Assembly (NCBI RefSeq): GCF_900129375.1
Contig: NZ_FQVN01000008.1
Span: forward strand, 1-64,000
Source of the DNA: Streptoalloteichus hindustanus
GTDB taxonomy: Bacteria > Actinomycetota > Actinomycetes > Mycobacteriales > Pseudonocardiaceae
DNA length: 64,000 nt
Direction of reading: 5' to 3'
A program made the position numbers and the translations under genes. Each line of letters starts with the position of its first letter. Position 1 is the first letter of the stretch. Below the pieces are notes generated by a model that saw nothing but the letters and a program-made list of their open reading frames with translations, was not told the DNA's origin and made no database searches. Positions 34,566 through 43,611 of the stretch are shown here, piece after piece.

Positions 34566-35549
34566 GGACGGCTTCGGCCCTGCCGCCGGCTCCGACGTCG
34601 GTTCCGGCCGTCCGTTCGGGCTGGCCGGCAGGTCCAGCGCCGTGGCGTCGTCCTCCCGGCGCACCGGCGGCAGCGGGGTCGGGCTGGCCGCCGTCTCGGT
34701 GAGCGGCTCCACCGCCGCGCGGAAGCTCTCCAGCGCCTCAAGCTCACGCCGGCGCGCCGACAGGAAGTTCCGCAGGTGCGTGCTGGTCAGGTTGACCGCG
34801 TCGACGGCCGAGGCGGCCGAGCGGTGCGCCCGCGCCGCCTGGCTCCGCACGCGGTCCACGTCGTCGGCCAGGGCGCGCTCGGTGGCCGCGAAGAGCGCGG
34901 CCGAGGCCACGACCGCGAAGCCGGTCGGCCCGCACAGGAAGATCCGCCGGTCCAGCAGCCAGGAGAGCAGGCCGGGGTCGGTGTCCATGGCCGCGACGAC
35001 CGCCGCGTCGGAGGGTACGAACATCACGGTGCCGTAGATCGCGTCCGCCCAGCGCTCGTAGCCCTTGCCGGCCAGCTCGGCGGCCCGCGCGCGGATGTTG
35101 CGGACGTGCACGCGCAGCGCGTCCGCCCGCTCGGCGGGGTCGTGGGTCTCCACCGCCTCGGCCCACACGGCGAGGCTGGTCTTGGCGTCGACCGGCACCC
35201 GCCGGCCGCCGCCGACCGCCAGCACCAGGTCCGGCCGGGCGGCGCCGCCGCCGGCGAGGTCGGTCTGCACCGTGAAGTGCAGGCCCTCGCGGAGGCCGAG
35301 CGCCCGCGCGGTCTCCACCAGCACCCGCTCGCCCAGCTCGCCCCGCCCGCTGACGGACGCGAACGCCACCTCGTAGCGGCGCAGCGCCGCCTGGTGCTCG
35401 CGGGTGCGGGCGCGTTCGGCCTCGACGGCGGCGAGCGCCGTGTCCGCCCGTCGCACGCTGTCGGTGTAGAGCCGCCAGAAGAACACCAGGGCCGCGGCCA
35501 GCAGCAGGGCCACTGCCACGGCCGCCGTCGTGATCACTACCGAGGTCAC
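34557..35549 (-). CDS. rmuC: DNA recombination protein RmuC
   Basis: 330 residues from the GTG at 35549, with GGGAGGGAGG upstream. An N-terminal membrane helix (VITTAAVAVALLLAAALVFF) is followed by a coiled coil (RRADTALAAVEAERARTREH) and the RmuC nuclease-like domain with RPDLVLAVGGGRRVPVDAKT and YGTVMFVPSDAAVVAA, then a proline-rich tail. In E. coli RmuC limits inversions at short inverted repeats. It is divergent from sbcD, whose product also acts on palindromic DNA. Confidence 0.9.
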   Translation of the reverse strand: MTSVVITTAAVAVALLLAAALVFFWRLYTDSVRRADTALAAVEAERARTREHQAALRRYEVAFASVSGRGELGERVLVETARALGLREGLHFTVQTDLAGGGAARPDLVLAVGGGRRVPVDAKTSLAVWAEAVETHDPAERADALRVHVRNIRARAAELAGKGYERWADAIYGTVMFVPSDAAVVAAMDTDPGLLSWLLDRRIFLCGPTGFAVVASAALFAATERALADDVDRVRSQAARAHRSAASAVDAVNLTSTHLRNFLSARRRELEALESFRAAVEPLTETAASPTPLPPVRREDDATALDLPASPNGRPEPTSEPAAGPKPSGG

Positions 35550-35661
35550 AGTTCGCCTCCCTCCCCGATCATGGCGCAGGTGCCCGCGGGTGCGACACGG
35601 GCGACACGGGGCGGAGGGGGCCGCGCGGCGCGGCGACGTCGGGGCCCTACCGTTGCGACCC

Positions 35662-36810
35662 ATGCGGCTGCTGCACACCTCCGACTGGCACGTGGGACGG
35701 ACGTTCCACGGCCGCGACCTGCTCCGCGAGCAGGAGGAGGTGCTGACACACCTGGCGGAGGTGGTGGCGGCCGAGCGGGTGGACGTCGTGCTGGTCGCCG
35801 GCGACCTCTACGACCGGGCGGTGCCCTCGGGCGAGGCCGTCCAGACCTGCCACCGCGTGCTGCGGGCGATCGGCGAGACCGGCGCGCGGATCGTGATCAC
35901 CCCGGGCAACCACGACTCCGCGCCCCGGCTCGGCGCGTACGCCGAGTTCGCGGCGGCCGGCGGCCTGCACCTGCGGACCCGGATCTCCGGCCTCGACGAG
36001 CCGGTCGTGCTGACCGACGAGCACGGCCCGGTCGCGATCTACGGCATCCCCTACCTGGAGCCCGACCCGGCGCGTCAGCGGCTCGGCGTCGAGGAGCGGG
36101 GGCACGCCGCCGTGCTCGGCGAGGCGATGCGCCGCGTCCGGGCCGACCTCGCCGCCCGTCCGGGCGCGCGCTCGGTGGTGCTCGCGCACGCCTTCGTGAC
36201 CGGCGGGGCCGCCAGCGAGTCCGAGCGCACGATCTCGGTGGGCGGGGTCGAGCACGTGCCGGGCTCGGTGTTCGACGGGGTCGACTACGTCGCCCTCGGC
36301 CACCTGCACGGACCCCAGGTGCTCGCCGAGCACCTCCGGTACTCCGGCAGCCCGCTCGCCTACTCGTTCTCCGAGGTCGGGCACCGCAAGTCGGTCTGGC
36401 TGGTCGACATGGACGCCGACGGCCTGGCCGGCGTCGAGCGGCGCGAGCTGCCGGTGCCCCGGCCCCTGGCGACCGTCTCGGGCCGGCTCGACGACCTGCT
36501 CGCCGACCCCCGGCACGCGGAGCTGACGGACCACTTCCTGTCGGTCGTGCTGACCGACCAGGTGCGCCCGCTGGACGCGATGCGCCGGTTGCAGGAGCGC
36601 TTCCCGCACGCCGTGCACCTGGAGTGGCGGCCGGAGGGCGGCCGGGAGGCGGCCCAGCTGCGGTACGCGCAGGTGGTGCGCAACCGCGACGACCACGAGG
36701 TCGCCTGCCACTTCGTCGAGGACTGCCGCAACTCGGAGCCGAACGAGGGGGAGCGCGCCCTGTTGAAGGAGGCGCTGGCGGCGGTCCGGCGCGCGGAGGT
36801 GCAGGCGTGA
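35662..36810 (+). CDS. sbcD: Nuclease SbcCD subunit D
   Basis: 382 residues from the ATG at 35662. Calcineurin-like phosphoesterase motifs are in order: HTSDWHVG at the N-terminus, VAGDLYDRA, GNHDSAPRLG, then VLAHAFVTGG and ALGHLHGPQ, which together bind two Mn ions. The C-terminal capping domain follows. With SbcC it forms the Mre11-Rad50-like nuclease that opens hairpins and processes double-strand ends. It overlaps sbcC by 4 bases. Confidence 0.95.
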   Translation: MRLLHTSDWHVGRTFHGRDLLREQEEVLTHLAEVVAAERVDVVLVAGDLYDRAVPSGEAVQTCHRVLRAIGETGARIVITPGNHDSAPRLGAYAEFAAAGGLHLRTRISGLDEPVVLTDEHGPVAIYGIPYLEPDPARQRLGVEERGHAAVLGEAMRRVRADLAARPGARSVVLAHAFVTGGAASESERTISVGGVEHVPGSVFDGVDYVALGHLHGPQVLAEHLRYSGSPLAYSFSEVGHRKSVWLVDMDADGLAGVERRELPVPRPLATVSGRLDDLLADPRHAELTDHFLSVVLTDQVRPLDAMRRLQERFPHAVHLEWRPEGGREAAQLRYAQVVRNRDDHEVACHFVEDCRNSEPNEGERALLKEALAAVRRAEVQA

Positions 36811-39764
36811 GGCTGCACCGGCTCGAACTTTCGGCGTTCGGCCCCTACCCGCGCCGCGAGGTCGTGGACTTCGACGCGCTGGGCGCTGACGGGCTGTTCC
36901 TGCTGCACGGCGACACCGGCGCCGGCAAGACCACGCTGCTCGACGCGGTGGCGTTCGCCCTGTTCGGCAGGGTGCCGGGCGCGCGCGAGACGCTGAAGGC
37001 GGGAGAGCTGCGGTGCCGCCTCGCCGACGCGGACACGCCGACCGCCGTCGCGCTTGAGCTGACGGTCCAGGGGCACCGGCTGCGGGTCGCCAGGAGCCCC
37101 GAGTACGAGCGGCCGAAGAAGCGCGGCGGCGGCACGACCAGGCAGCCGGCCAAGGCGTCGCTGACCTGGGTGGCGATGCCGGAGGGCGGGGCACCGCCGG
37201 AGGGGCTGACCCGGGTCGACGAGGTGGGCCGCACGGTGCAGCGGCTGCTCGGCATGAGCGCCGACCAGTTCTTCCAGGTCGTGCTGCTGCCGCAGGGTGA
37301 GTTCGCCCGCTTCCTGCGGTCGGAGACCACCCAGCGGGAACAGGTGCTGGAGCGGCTGTTCGGCACCGAGCGGTTCCTGGACGTCGAGCGGTGGTTCGAG
37401 GAGCGCCGTCGCGAGCGCGGCCGCGAGCTGCGCGACCAGCAACGCGACGCGTTGGAGCTCGCGGCGCGGGTCGCCCAGGCCGCCGGCGAGGAGCGCCCGG
37501 AGGAACCGGACACGACCTGGCTCGACACGCTGCTGGAGCGGGTGCGCGAGGAGGCCGCGCGGACGGTGGCGGCGGCCGGCGCGGCCAGGGCCGACCAGGA
37601 GGCGGCCGAGGCCGAGTTGTTGGAGCGGCGGGAGCTGGCCGAACGGGTCCGCCGGGTGCGCCAGGCCACCGCCGAGCTGGCCGCGTTGGCCGAGCGGCAG
37701 GACGAGGTGGCGGCCTGGCAGGTCGAGCACGACGCCGCGCGCCGCGCGGTGCCAGCTGTCGCGGCGCGGCGTGCCCTGGACCGCGCGGAGGAGGCGGTGG
37801 ACCAGGCGCGGCAGGAGGTCGAGCGGGCCACCGCGCACGCGCGTTCCCTGGGCTGGGGCGACGACGGCGACCTGCGCGGCGCGGCGGCGCGGAGCCGCGA
37901 GCAGGCCGGGGAACTGGCCGGCGCGGTCGCGGAGGCGGAGCGGCAGCGGGCCGACGAGCGGCGACTGGTCGAGCTGGCCGACCGGGCGCTCCAGGGCCGG
38001 CAGCAGGTCGAGCAACTGGCGAAGTTGGCCGGGGACCTCCCGGCGTTGGTCGAGGAGGCCAGGGCGGGGCTGGACCGGGCCAGGGCGGCTGCGGCGCTGC
38101 TGCCCGGCCTGGACGCGCGGCGCGCCGAGCTGACGGCCGCGCTCCGGGACGCCAGGGCGGTGCCGAAGGCCCGGGAGCGGGCGGAGCTCGCGGCGACCAG
38201 GGCGAGCGAGGCCGTGGACGCCCACCAGCGGGCCAGGGAGCGGCTGCTCGACCTCCGACAGCGTCGCCTCGACGGCATGGCGGCCGAGCTGGCGCGGGGA
38301 CTGGCGCCCGGCGAGCCCTGCCCGGTGTGCGGCTCGGCCGAGCACCCCGAGCCGGCGCGGGCGACCGAGGGCGGTGTCACCGACGCCGACGAGCGTCGGG
38401 CGCAGAGCGCCGAGCAGGAGGCGCAGGCCGCGCGGGAACGGGCCCAGCGGGCCCAGCACGAGGCCGAGGCGGAGGTGGCCGCGCTGGTCGAACGCCTGGC
38501 CGGCCGGACCGCCGACGCGCTCGCCGCCGAACTGTCCGCTGTGGACAGTGAATGGGCTGAGGCGTCCGCGCTCGCGGAGACCGCCGCGCGGTGGGAAGGC
38601 GAGCTGCGCGATCTCGACCAGGCCAGCCGCCGGGCGCACGCGCAGCAGGTCGAGGCCGAACGCGCGGTGAGCGCCGCCGAGGCCCAGCACCGGGAGCTGA
38701 CCGAGCTCGTGCGCCAGCGCGCCGAGCGGCTGGAGCGCGCCAGGGGCGAGCACGTCGACGTGGCGGCGCGCCGCGACCACCTCCTCGCGCTCGCCAACAC
38801 GCTCGACGCCCTCCTTGCGGCGCGCTCCGCGCTCGACGCGGCGGGTCAGCGCGTGACCGAACAGGCCCAGGCCCTGGACGAGGCCGTCGCCGCAGCGGGC
38901 TTCCCGGACGTCGCCGCCGCGTTGGCCGCGGCCCGGCCCGAGGGCGTGCTGGCGGACCTCGCCGAACGCGTGCGCGCCGTGCGGGACCGCGAGGCCGCCG
39001 CGCGCGACGTCCTCGCCCAGCCCGAGCTGGCCGGGGTCGCGCCGGACCTCGTGGTCGACGTGGAGTCCGCCAGGGAGGCCGCGGAGCTGGCCCGGCGCCG
39101 CTGCGAGGAGGCCGTGTCGGCCGCCGCGGCGGCCGAGGGCCGGGGGCGGGCCGTGGCCGGGCTGGCGGAGCGGCTGCGTGCGGCGTGGGCGGACCTCGGT
39201 CCGGCGCAGACCGAGTACGCCGAACTCGCGGCCCTCACCGACGTCGTCAACGGGCGCGGCCAGAACCACCGCAAGATCTCGCTGCGCTCCTACGTGCTGG
39301 CCGCCCGGCTGGAGGAGGTCGCGGTGGCCGCGACCACCCGCCTCCAGCGGATGAGCCAGGGGCGCTACTCGTTCGTGCACTCCGACGTCGCCGGCCCCCG
39401 GGGCACGCGCGGCGGGCTGGGCCTGGACGTGCTCGACGACTACTCGGGCCAGGTGCGCCCGGCCAGGACGCTCTCCGGCGGCGAGTCGTTCCTGGCCTCG
39501 CTGTCCCTCGCGCTGGGCCTCGCCGACGTCGTCGCGGCCGAGACCGGGGGCGCGGTGCTGGACACGCTGTTCGTCGACGAGGGGTTCGGCACGCTCGACG
39601 CCGGAGCGCTCGACCTGGTGATGGACACGCTGGACGAGCTGCGCGCCGGCGGCCGCGTGGTCGGGCTGGTCTCGCACGTCGAGGAGCTGCGGCAACGCAT
39701 CCCGGTCCGGCTCCGGGTTCGCAAGGCCCGCACCGGCTCGACGTTGGAGCTCCGCACCGGCTGA
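36807..39764 (+). CDS. sbcC: Nuclease SbcCD subunit C (Rad50-like ATPase)
   Basis: 985 residues from GTG at 36807. N-terminal ATPase half with Walker A HGDTGAGKTTLLDAV near residue 40 and Q-loop FFQVVLLPQGEFARF; two long coiled-coil arms rich in Glu/Arg/Ala; zinc hook GEPCPVCGSAEHPEP near residue 510; C-terminal half with signature TLSGGESFLASLSLALGLAD and Walker B LDTLFVDEGFGTLD. It uses ATP to control the SbcD nuclease. A fully open antisense frame of over 1,100 codons here is an artefact of base composition. Confidence 0.95.
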   Translation: MRLHRLELSAFGPYPRREVVDFDALGADGLFLLHGDTGAGKTTLLDAVAFALFGRVPGARETLKAGELRCRLADADTPTAVALELTVQGHRLRVARSPEYERPKKRGGGTTRQPAKASLTWVAMPEGGAPPEGLTRVDEVGRTVQRLLGMSADQFFQVVLLPQGEFARFLRSETTQREQVLERLFGTERFLDVERWFEERRRERGRELRDQQRDALELAARVAQAAGEERPEEPDTTWLDTLLERVREEAARTVAAAGAARADQEAAEAELLERRELAERVRRVRQATAELAALAERQDEVAAWQVEHDAARRAVPAVAARRALDRAEEAVDQARQEVERATAHARSLGWGDDGDLRGAAARSREQAGELAGAVAEAERQRADERRLVELADRALQGRQQVEQLAKLAGDLPALVEEARAGLDRARAAAALLPGLDARRAELTAALRDARAVPKARERAELAATRASEAVDAHQRARERLLDLRQRRLDGMAAELARGLAPGEPCPVCGSAEHPEPARATEGGVTDADERRAQSAEQEAQAARERAQRAQHEAEAEVAALVERLAGRTADALAAELSAVDSEWAEASALAETAARWEGELRDLDQASRRAHAQQVEAERAVSAAEAQHRELTELVRQRAERLERARGEHVDVAARRDHLLALANTLDALLAARSALDAAGQRVTEQAQALDEAVAAAGFPDVAAALAAARPEGVLADLAERVRAVRDREAAARDVLAQPELAGVAPDLVVDVESAREAAELARRRCEEAVSAAAAAEGRGRAVAGLAERLRAAWADLGPAQTEYAELAALTDVVNGRGQNHRKISLRSYVLAARLEEVAVAATTRLQRMSQGRYSFVHSDVAGPRGTRGGLGLDVLDDYSGQVRPARTLSGGESFLASLSLALGLADVVAAETGGAVLDTLFVDEGFGTLDAGALDLVMDTLDELRAGGRVVGLVSHVEELRQRIPVRLRVRKARTGSTLELRTG

Positions 39765-39818
39765 GCGCTACCGAAGTCGAGGTGTCCGCCGCCGCGCGGG
39801 CCTCGCGGCGCTCATGGT

Positions 39819-39852
39819 GACGCCCCGGTCCCAGCGTCGGGACCGGGGCGTC
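39819..39852 (+). terminator. Terminator between sbcC and ogt
   Basis: Perfect 14-base stem GACGCCCCGGTCCC with loop AGCGTC; serves the converging sbcC and ogt transcripts. Confidence 0.8.
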
Positions 39853-39857
39853 GCCTC

Positions 39858-39885
39858 GGTGCGCGGTGCGCGGTGCGCGGTGCGC
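39858..39885. repeat. 7-base tandem repeat GGTGCGC x4
   Basis: Four exact units between the terminator and the ogt stop codon; non-coding. Likely variable in copy number between strains. Confidence 0.8.
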
Positions 39886-39903
39886 GGCGCTCCGGTCTCC
39901 GGG

Positions 39904-40419
39904 CTAGCGCTGCGCGTCGCCCTCGCCCTCGTGCGCCAGCAGCCACCGCTTGACGGCCAGGCCCCAGCGGAAGCCGCCGAGCGACCCGTCCGTGCGGATG
40001 ATCCGGTGGCAGGGCACGAACAACGCCGCGGCGTTGCGCGCGCAGGCCGACGCGGCGGCGCGCACCGCGGCGGGGCGCCCGGCGAGCGCCGCGTAGGCGG
40101 TGTAGGTGATCGGCTCGCCGGCCGGCACCTTCCGCAGCACCCGCCACGCGTGCTCCAGGAACTCGCCGGAGCGCTGGCGCACCTCGATCCCGTCGATCGC
40201 GTCCAGCTCGCCGGCGTGGAAGGCGCGGATCGCGGCGGTGACCGGGCCGAGGTCGGCCCGCTCGACCGGGGCCTCGGGGCGGAGGGAGGGGTGGACCGGG
40301 GTCAGCAGCTCGGCGAGGTCGGCCGTCCAGCCGGAGGCGAGCACCACGCCGTCCTGGTCGACGACCGCCGTGAACGGGCCGGTCGGGGTGTCCACAGTGG
40401 ACACGAACGTGGTGGTCAT
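39904..40419 (-). CDS. ogt: Methylated-DNA-protein-cysteine methyltransferase
   Basis: 171 residues from ATG with AGGAGAAGC upstream. The acceptor site FVPCHRIIRTDGSLGGF near residue 136 is complete, preceded by the helix-turn-helix TYTAYAALAGRPAAVRA that flips the damaged base. It removes methyl groups from O6-methylguanine by a suicide reaction. Its start overlaps the stop of the AdaA-AlkA gene by 4 bases, giving a two-gene alkylation-repair operon. The coding part contains an exact GTCCACAGTGGAC palindrome at 40390. Confidence 0.95.
   Translation of the reverse strand: MTTTFVSTVDTPTGPFTAVVDQDGVVLASGWTADLAELLTPVHPSLRPEAPVERADLGPVTAAIRAFHAGELDAIDGIEVRQRSGEFLEHAWRVLRKVPAGEPITYTAYAALAGRPAAVRAAASACARNAAALFVPCHRIIRTDGSLGGFRWGLAVKRWLLAHEGEGDAQR
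40390..40402. repeat. GTCCACAGTGGAC palindrome inside ogt
   Basis: Exact copy, extended to TGTCCACAGTGGACA at 40389-40403, in codons for VSTVDT near the ogt start. Confidence 0.7.
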
Positions 40420-41897
40420 GCGCTTCTCCTGTCAGTGCTGGTGATGGGTAGGGCGGCCGCGTGCCACAGGTGCATGCCCGCGTAGGAGCGCCACGGCCGC
40501 CAGGTGCCGCCCCTGGCCGCCAGACCGTCCACATCGGACACGAGTCCGAGCCGGCCGGCGCCCTTGCGCAACGCGCTGTCCGAGGTGAGCAGGACGTCCG
40601 GCGCGCCGAGCACCCGCATCAGCACGTACCGCGCCGTCCACGGCCCGATCCCGGGCAGCGCGGTCAGCTCCGCCTCCAGCTCCTCCGGCGACCGGCCCAC
40701 GTGCACGTCCACCGAGCCCTCCGCCATCGCGGCGGCGACCCGGCGCACGGTGTCGATGCGCCGGCGAGGCCCGGTCAGCACCTCGTGCGCCCGCTCCGCG
40801 ATCACCTCCATGTTCGGGAACAGGCGCGTGAGCGGACCGTCCGGCGTGCACAGCGGCTCGCCCAGCGCGGTCACCAGCGCCGAGGCCGCCGTGCGCGCGG
40901 CTGCCACCGACACCTGCTGGCCGAGCACCGCGCGCACCACCGTCTCCGCGCCGTCGACGCTGCCCGGCACCCGCACACCCGGCGTCGCCGCCACCGACGG
41001 CGCGAGCGCGGGGTCGCTCGCCAGCAGCCCGTCCACCGCGCACGGGTCGGCGTCCAGGTCGAACAGCCGGCGCACGCGGTTCACCGCGCTGCCCAGGTCG
41101 CGCACGTCGCCCAGCCGCAGCCGGCACTCGACGTGCCCGTCCTGGGGCGTGACGTGGACCGTCGCGGCGGCGTGCGGCAGGCGCAGCGCCCGCGAGTACG
41201 TGCCGTCCGCCACCTGCTCCACGCCGGGCACGGCGCGCGCGGCGAGGAAGGCCAGCACGCCATCGGCGTGGAACGGCGGTCGGTACGGCAGGCGCAGGGT
41301 CAGCGTGCCCGGCGCCACCCCCGGCCGCTGGCGCCGCTCGGCGGCGGCGCGCATCGCCGAGGGAGTGGCCGCGAACACGGCGCGGATCGTGTCGTTGAAC
41401 TGCCGGACGCTGGCGAAGCCGGCCGCGAACGCGATCTCGGTGAACGGCATCGCCGAGGTCTCGATCAGCAGCCGGGCCGAGTGGGCGCGGTGCGCCCTGG
41501 CCAGCGCGAGCGGCCCGGCGCCCAGCTCCGTGGCCAGCACCCTGGTCAGGTGCCGCTCGGAGTAGCCCAGCCGCTGGGCCAGCCCCGGCACGCCGTCCCG
41601 CTCGACCACGCCGTCGGCGATCAGCCGCATGGCGCGTCCGGCGAGGTCGGCCCGCAGGTTCCACTCCGGCGAGCCGGGCACCGCGTCGGGCAGGCAGCGG
41701 CGGCACGCCCGGAAGCCCGCCGCCTGCGCGGCGGCGGCGGTCACGTAGAAGTCCACGTTCCCGCGCTTGGGCGTGACCGCGGGGCACGAGGGGCGGCAGT
41801 AGATCCCCGTGGTGCGCACGGCCGTCACGAAGTGGCCGTCGAAGCGGGCGTCGCGGGAGGCGACGGCCCGGTAGGCGCGTTCCGGATCGAGGGGCAC
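40416..41897 (-). CDS. alkA: AdaA-AlkA fusion: methyl-sensing regulator joined to DNA glycosylase
   Basis: 493 residues from the GTG at 41897 (VPLDPERAYRAV). An Ada metal-binding domain has GIYCRPSCPA and FRACRRCLPD, the four-Cys zinc site that accepts methyl groups from phosphotriesters. An AraC-type HTH follows (about residues 85-185: GVPGLAQRLGYSERHLTRVL, FTEIAFAAGFASVRQFNDTI). The C-terminal AlkA glycosylase has the HhH motif LTALPGIGPWTARYVLMR and catalytic Asp in LLTSDSALRKG. One protein thus senses alkylation, activates transcription and excises 3-methyladenine-type bases. Probably autoregulated and upstream of ogt. Confidence 0.95.
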   Translation of the reverse strand: MPLDPERAYRAVASRDARFDGHFVTAVRTTGIYCRPSCPAVTPKRGNVDFYVTAAAAQAAGFRACRRCLPDAVPGSPEWNLRADLAGRAMRLIADGVVERDGVPGLAQRLGYSERHLTRVLATELGAGPLALARAHRAHSARLLIETSAMPFTEIAFAAGFASVRQFNDTIRAVFAATPSAMRAAAERRQRPGVAPGTLTLRLPYRPPFHADGVLAFLAARAVPGVEQVADGTYSRALRLPHAAATVHVTPQDGHVECRLRLGDVRDLGSAVNRVRRLFDLDADPCAVDGLLASDPALAPSVAATPGVRVPGSVDGAETVVRAVLGQQVSVAAARTAASALVTALGEPLCTPDGPLTRLFPNMEVIAERAHEVLTGPRRRIDTVRRVAAAMAEGSVDVHVGRSPEELEAELTALPGIGPWTARYVLMRVLGAPDVLLTSDSALRKGAGRLGLVSDVDGLAARGGTWRPWRSYAGMHLWHAAALPITSTDRRSA

Positions 41898-42164
41898 AAC
41901 ACCGATCCTGCCAGCGCCCGAACCCCCGGACTGGCGGAAATCGGACGCGACCGTCCCGCTGTCCCCTCCTGGTGGAGCCGCCCGCCTGCTTTGCCCGCGT
42001 GGTCGAACAATTTCCCCCGCGTAACCACGGAAGGTTCTGTGCTGGACACGCTGTGTGGTTGTCACTGTGACTGTCCTCGTCGCACTCAAGCAACGGGCTG
42101 GCGGCAGCCCTCACAGCTCGTGCGGGGCGGGACCACCCGGGAGACGGCGGTGGAGATGATCTGA

Positions 42165-42332
42165 ACCGACCCCCCTGGGCAGTCCGATCCGGACGCGGAT
42201 CGGGACGAAACCGCAGACCTGGTGGCCACGCCCGGCGCGGTGGAGGAAATCCGGGCCGCCCAGGACGAGGTGCGCAGGGGAATGAGCGTGTCCAGCGGCG
42301 AGCTTGCCCAGGAGTTTTTCCGCGAGGCAGGG
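42165..42332 (+). pseudogene. Remnant resembling the C-terminus of a Phd/YefM antitoxin
   Basis: An open stretch reads DETADLVATPGAVEEIRA then AQDEVRRGMSVSSGELAQEF. This resembles the C-terminal arm of Phd/YefM/RelB-type antitoxins (LxxPGxxExIxxAxxDxxxGxxxxxxEL). The N-terminal DNA-binding half is missing: an in-frame stop lies at 42162-42164 and I found no continuation in other frames. Otherwise the 508-base gap before ychF (41898-42405) holds nothing I can support. A toxin gene is not adjacent. Confidence 0.35.
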
Positions 42333-42405
42333 CGCGAGGGGCTGGTCGGGGCGGTTTGCCCAGGCCGGGGCGGGGGCGGCGGGGCGGCCCGTAGACTGGA
42401 CGCCC

Positions 42406-43485
42406 GTGAGCCTGACCCTCGGCATCGTCGGCCTGCCCAACGTCGGCAAGTCGACCTTGTTCAACGCACTGACCCGCAACGACGTGCTCGCGGCGAACTA
42501 CCCGTTCGCGACGATCGAGCCCAACGTCGGCGTGGTGCCGCTGCCCGACCCGCGGCTGGACAAGCTCGCCGAGATCTTCGGCTCGGAGCGCATCGTGCCG
42601 GCCGTGGTGTCGTTCGTCGACATCGCGGGCCTGGTCAAGGGGGCGTCGGAGGGCGCTGGCCTGGGCAACAAGTTCCTCGCCAACATCCGCGAGGCGAGCG
42701 CGATCTGCCAGGTCATCCGGGTGTTCGACGACCCGGACGTGGTGCACGTGGACGGCCGCGTCGACCCGGGCAGCGACATCGAGACCATCAACACCGAGCT
42801 GATCCTGGCCGACCTCCAGACCCTGGAGAAGGCGCTGCCCAGGCTGGAGAAGGAGGCGCGGGTCCAGAAGGACCGGCGCCCGGCGCTGGAGGCCGCGCAG
42901 GCCGCCAAGTCCGTCCTCGACGCCGGCCGCACGCTGTTCTCCGCGCAGGCCGAGGTCGACACCACCGAGCTGCGCGAGCTGAACCTGCTCACGACCAAGC
43001 CGTTCCTCTACGTCTTCAACGCCGACGAGGGCGTGCTGAGCGACGAGGCGCGGGTCAAGGAGCTGCGCGAGCTGGTGGCCCCGGCCGACGCGGTGTTCCT
43101 GGACGCCAAGGTCGAGGCCGAGCTGCTGGAGCTGGACGAGGAGTCCGCGCGGGAGCTGCTGGAGTCGATCGGCCAGCACGAGCCGGGCCTGCACGCGCTG
43201 GCCCGCGCCGGCTTCCACACGCTGGGCCTGCAGACCTACCTCACGGCGGGTCCGAAGGAGGCCAGAGCCTGGACCATCCGCAAGGGCTGGACCGCCCCGC
43301 AGGCCGCCGGCGTCATCCACACCGACTTCGAGCGCGGCTTCATCAAGGCCGAGGTCGTCTCCTTCGACGACCTGGTCGGTGCCGGCTCGATGACCGCGGC
43401 CCGCGCCGCCGGCAAGGTCCGCATGGAGGGCAAGGACTACGTCATGGCCGACGGCGACGTGGTCGAGTTCCGCTTCAACGTCTGA
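42406..43485 (+). CDS. ychF: Redox-regulated ATPase YchF
   Basis: 359 residues from the GTG at 42406 (VSLTLGIVGLPNVGKSTL). It belongs to the Obg-like P-loop family: G1 GLPNVGKST, G3 DIAGLVKGASEGAGLGNKF, and an altered G4 (NADEG) that favours ATP. A coiled coil and the C-terminal TGS domain (FERGFIKAEVVSFDDL) complete it. YchF binds ribosomes and takes part in stress control of translation. Longer readings from 42304 lack a natural start. Confidence 0.95.
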   Translation: MSLTLGIVGLPNVGKSTLFNALTRNDVLAANYPFATIEPNVGVVPLPDPRLDKLAEIFGSERIVPAVVSFVDIAGLVKGASEGAGLGNKFLANIREASAICQVIRVFDDPDVVHVDGRVDPGSDIETINTELILADLQTLEKALPRLEKEARVQKDRRPALEAAQAAKSVLDAGRTLFSAQAEVDTTELRELNLLTTKPFLYVFNADEGVLSDEARVKELRELVAPADAVFLDAKVEAELLELDEESARELLESIGQHEPGLHALARAGFHTLGLQTYLTAGPKEARAWTIRKGWTAPQAAGVIHTDFERGFIKAEVVSFDDLVGAGSMTAARAAGKVRMEGKDYVMADGDVVEFRFNV

Positions 43486-43533
43486 GTCGCACAGCGGTGT
43501 CGCCGCAGCCGGCGTGATCGCTGGGAAACGCCG

Positions 43534-43570
43534 GGACGAGTGCTGGTCGCGGGGAGACCGGCACTCGTCC
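43534..43570. terminator. Bidirectional terminator between ychF and the TAC-like operon
   Basis: Outer stem GGACGAGTGC pairs perfectly with GCACTCGTCC; an inner GGTC/GACC pair extends it. It lies 49 bases after ychF and 42 before the stop of the converging gene at 43612. Confidence 0.75.
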
Positions 43571-43611
43571 TCGGTCTCTTCCCGGTGTTGCCCGTCAGCG
43601 GTTCGCTGTCG

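Noticed and set aside
36360-39695. Open minus-strand frame of about 1,100 codons opposite sbcC
   Set aside because: It is the mirror of sbcC in very GC-rich DNA; the protein is low-complexity His/Arg/Gly/Gln with no recognisable domain, whereas the plus strand has every SbcC motif.
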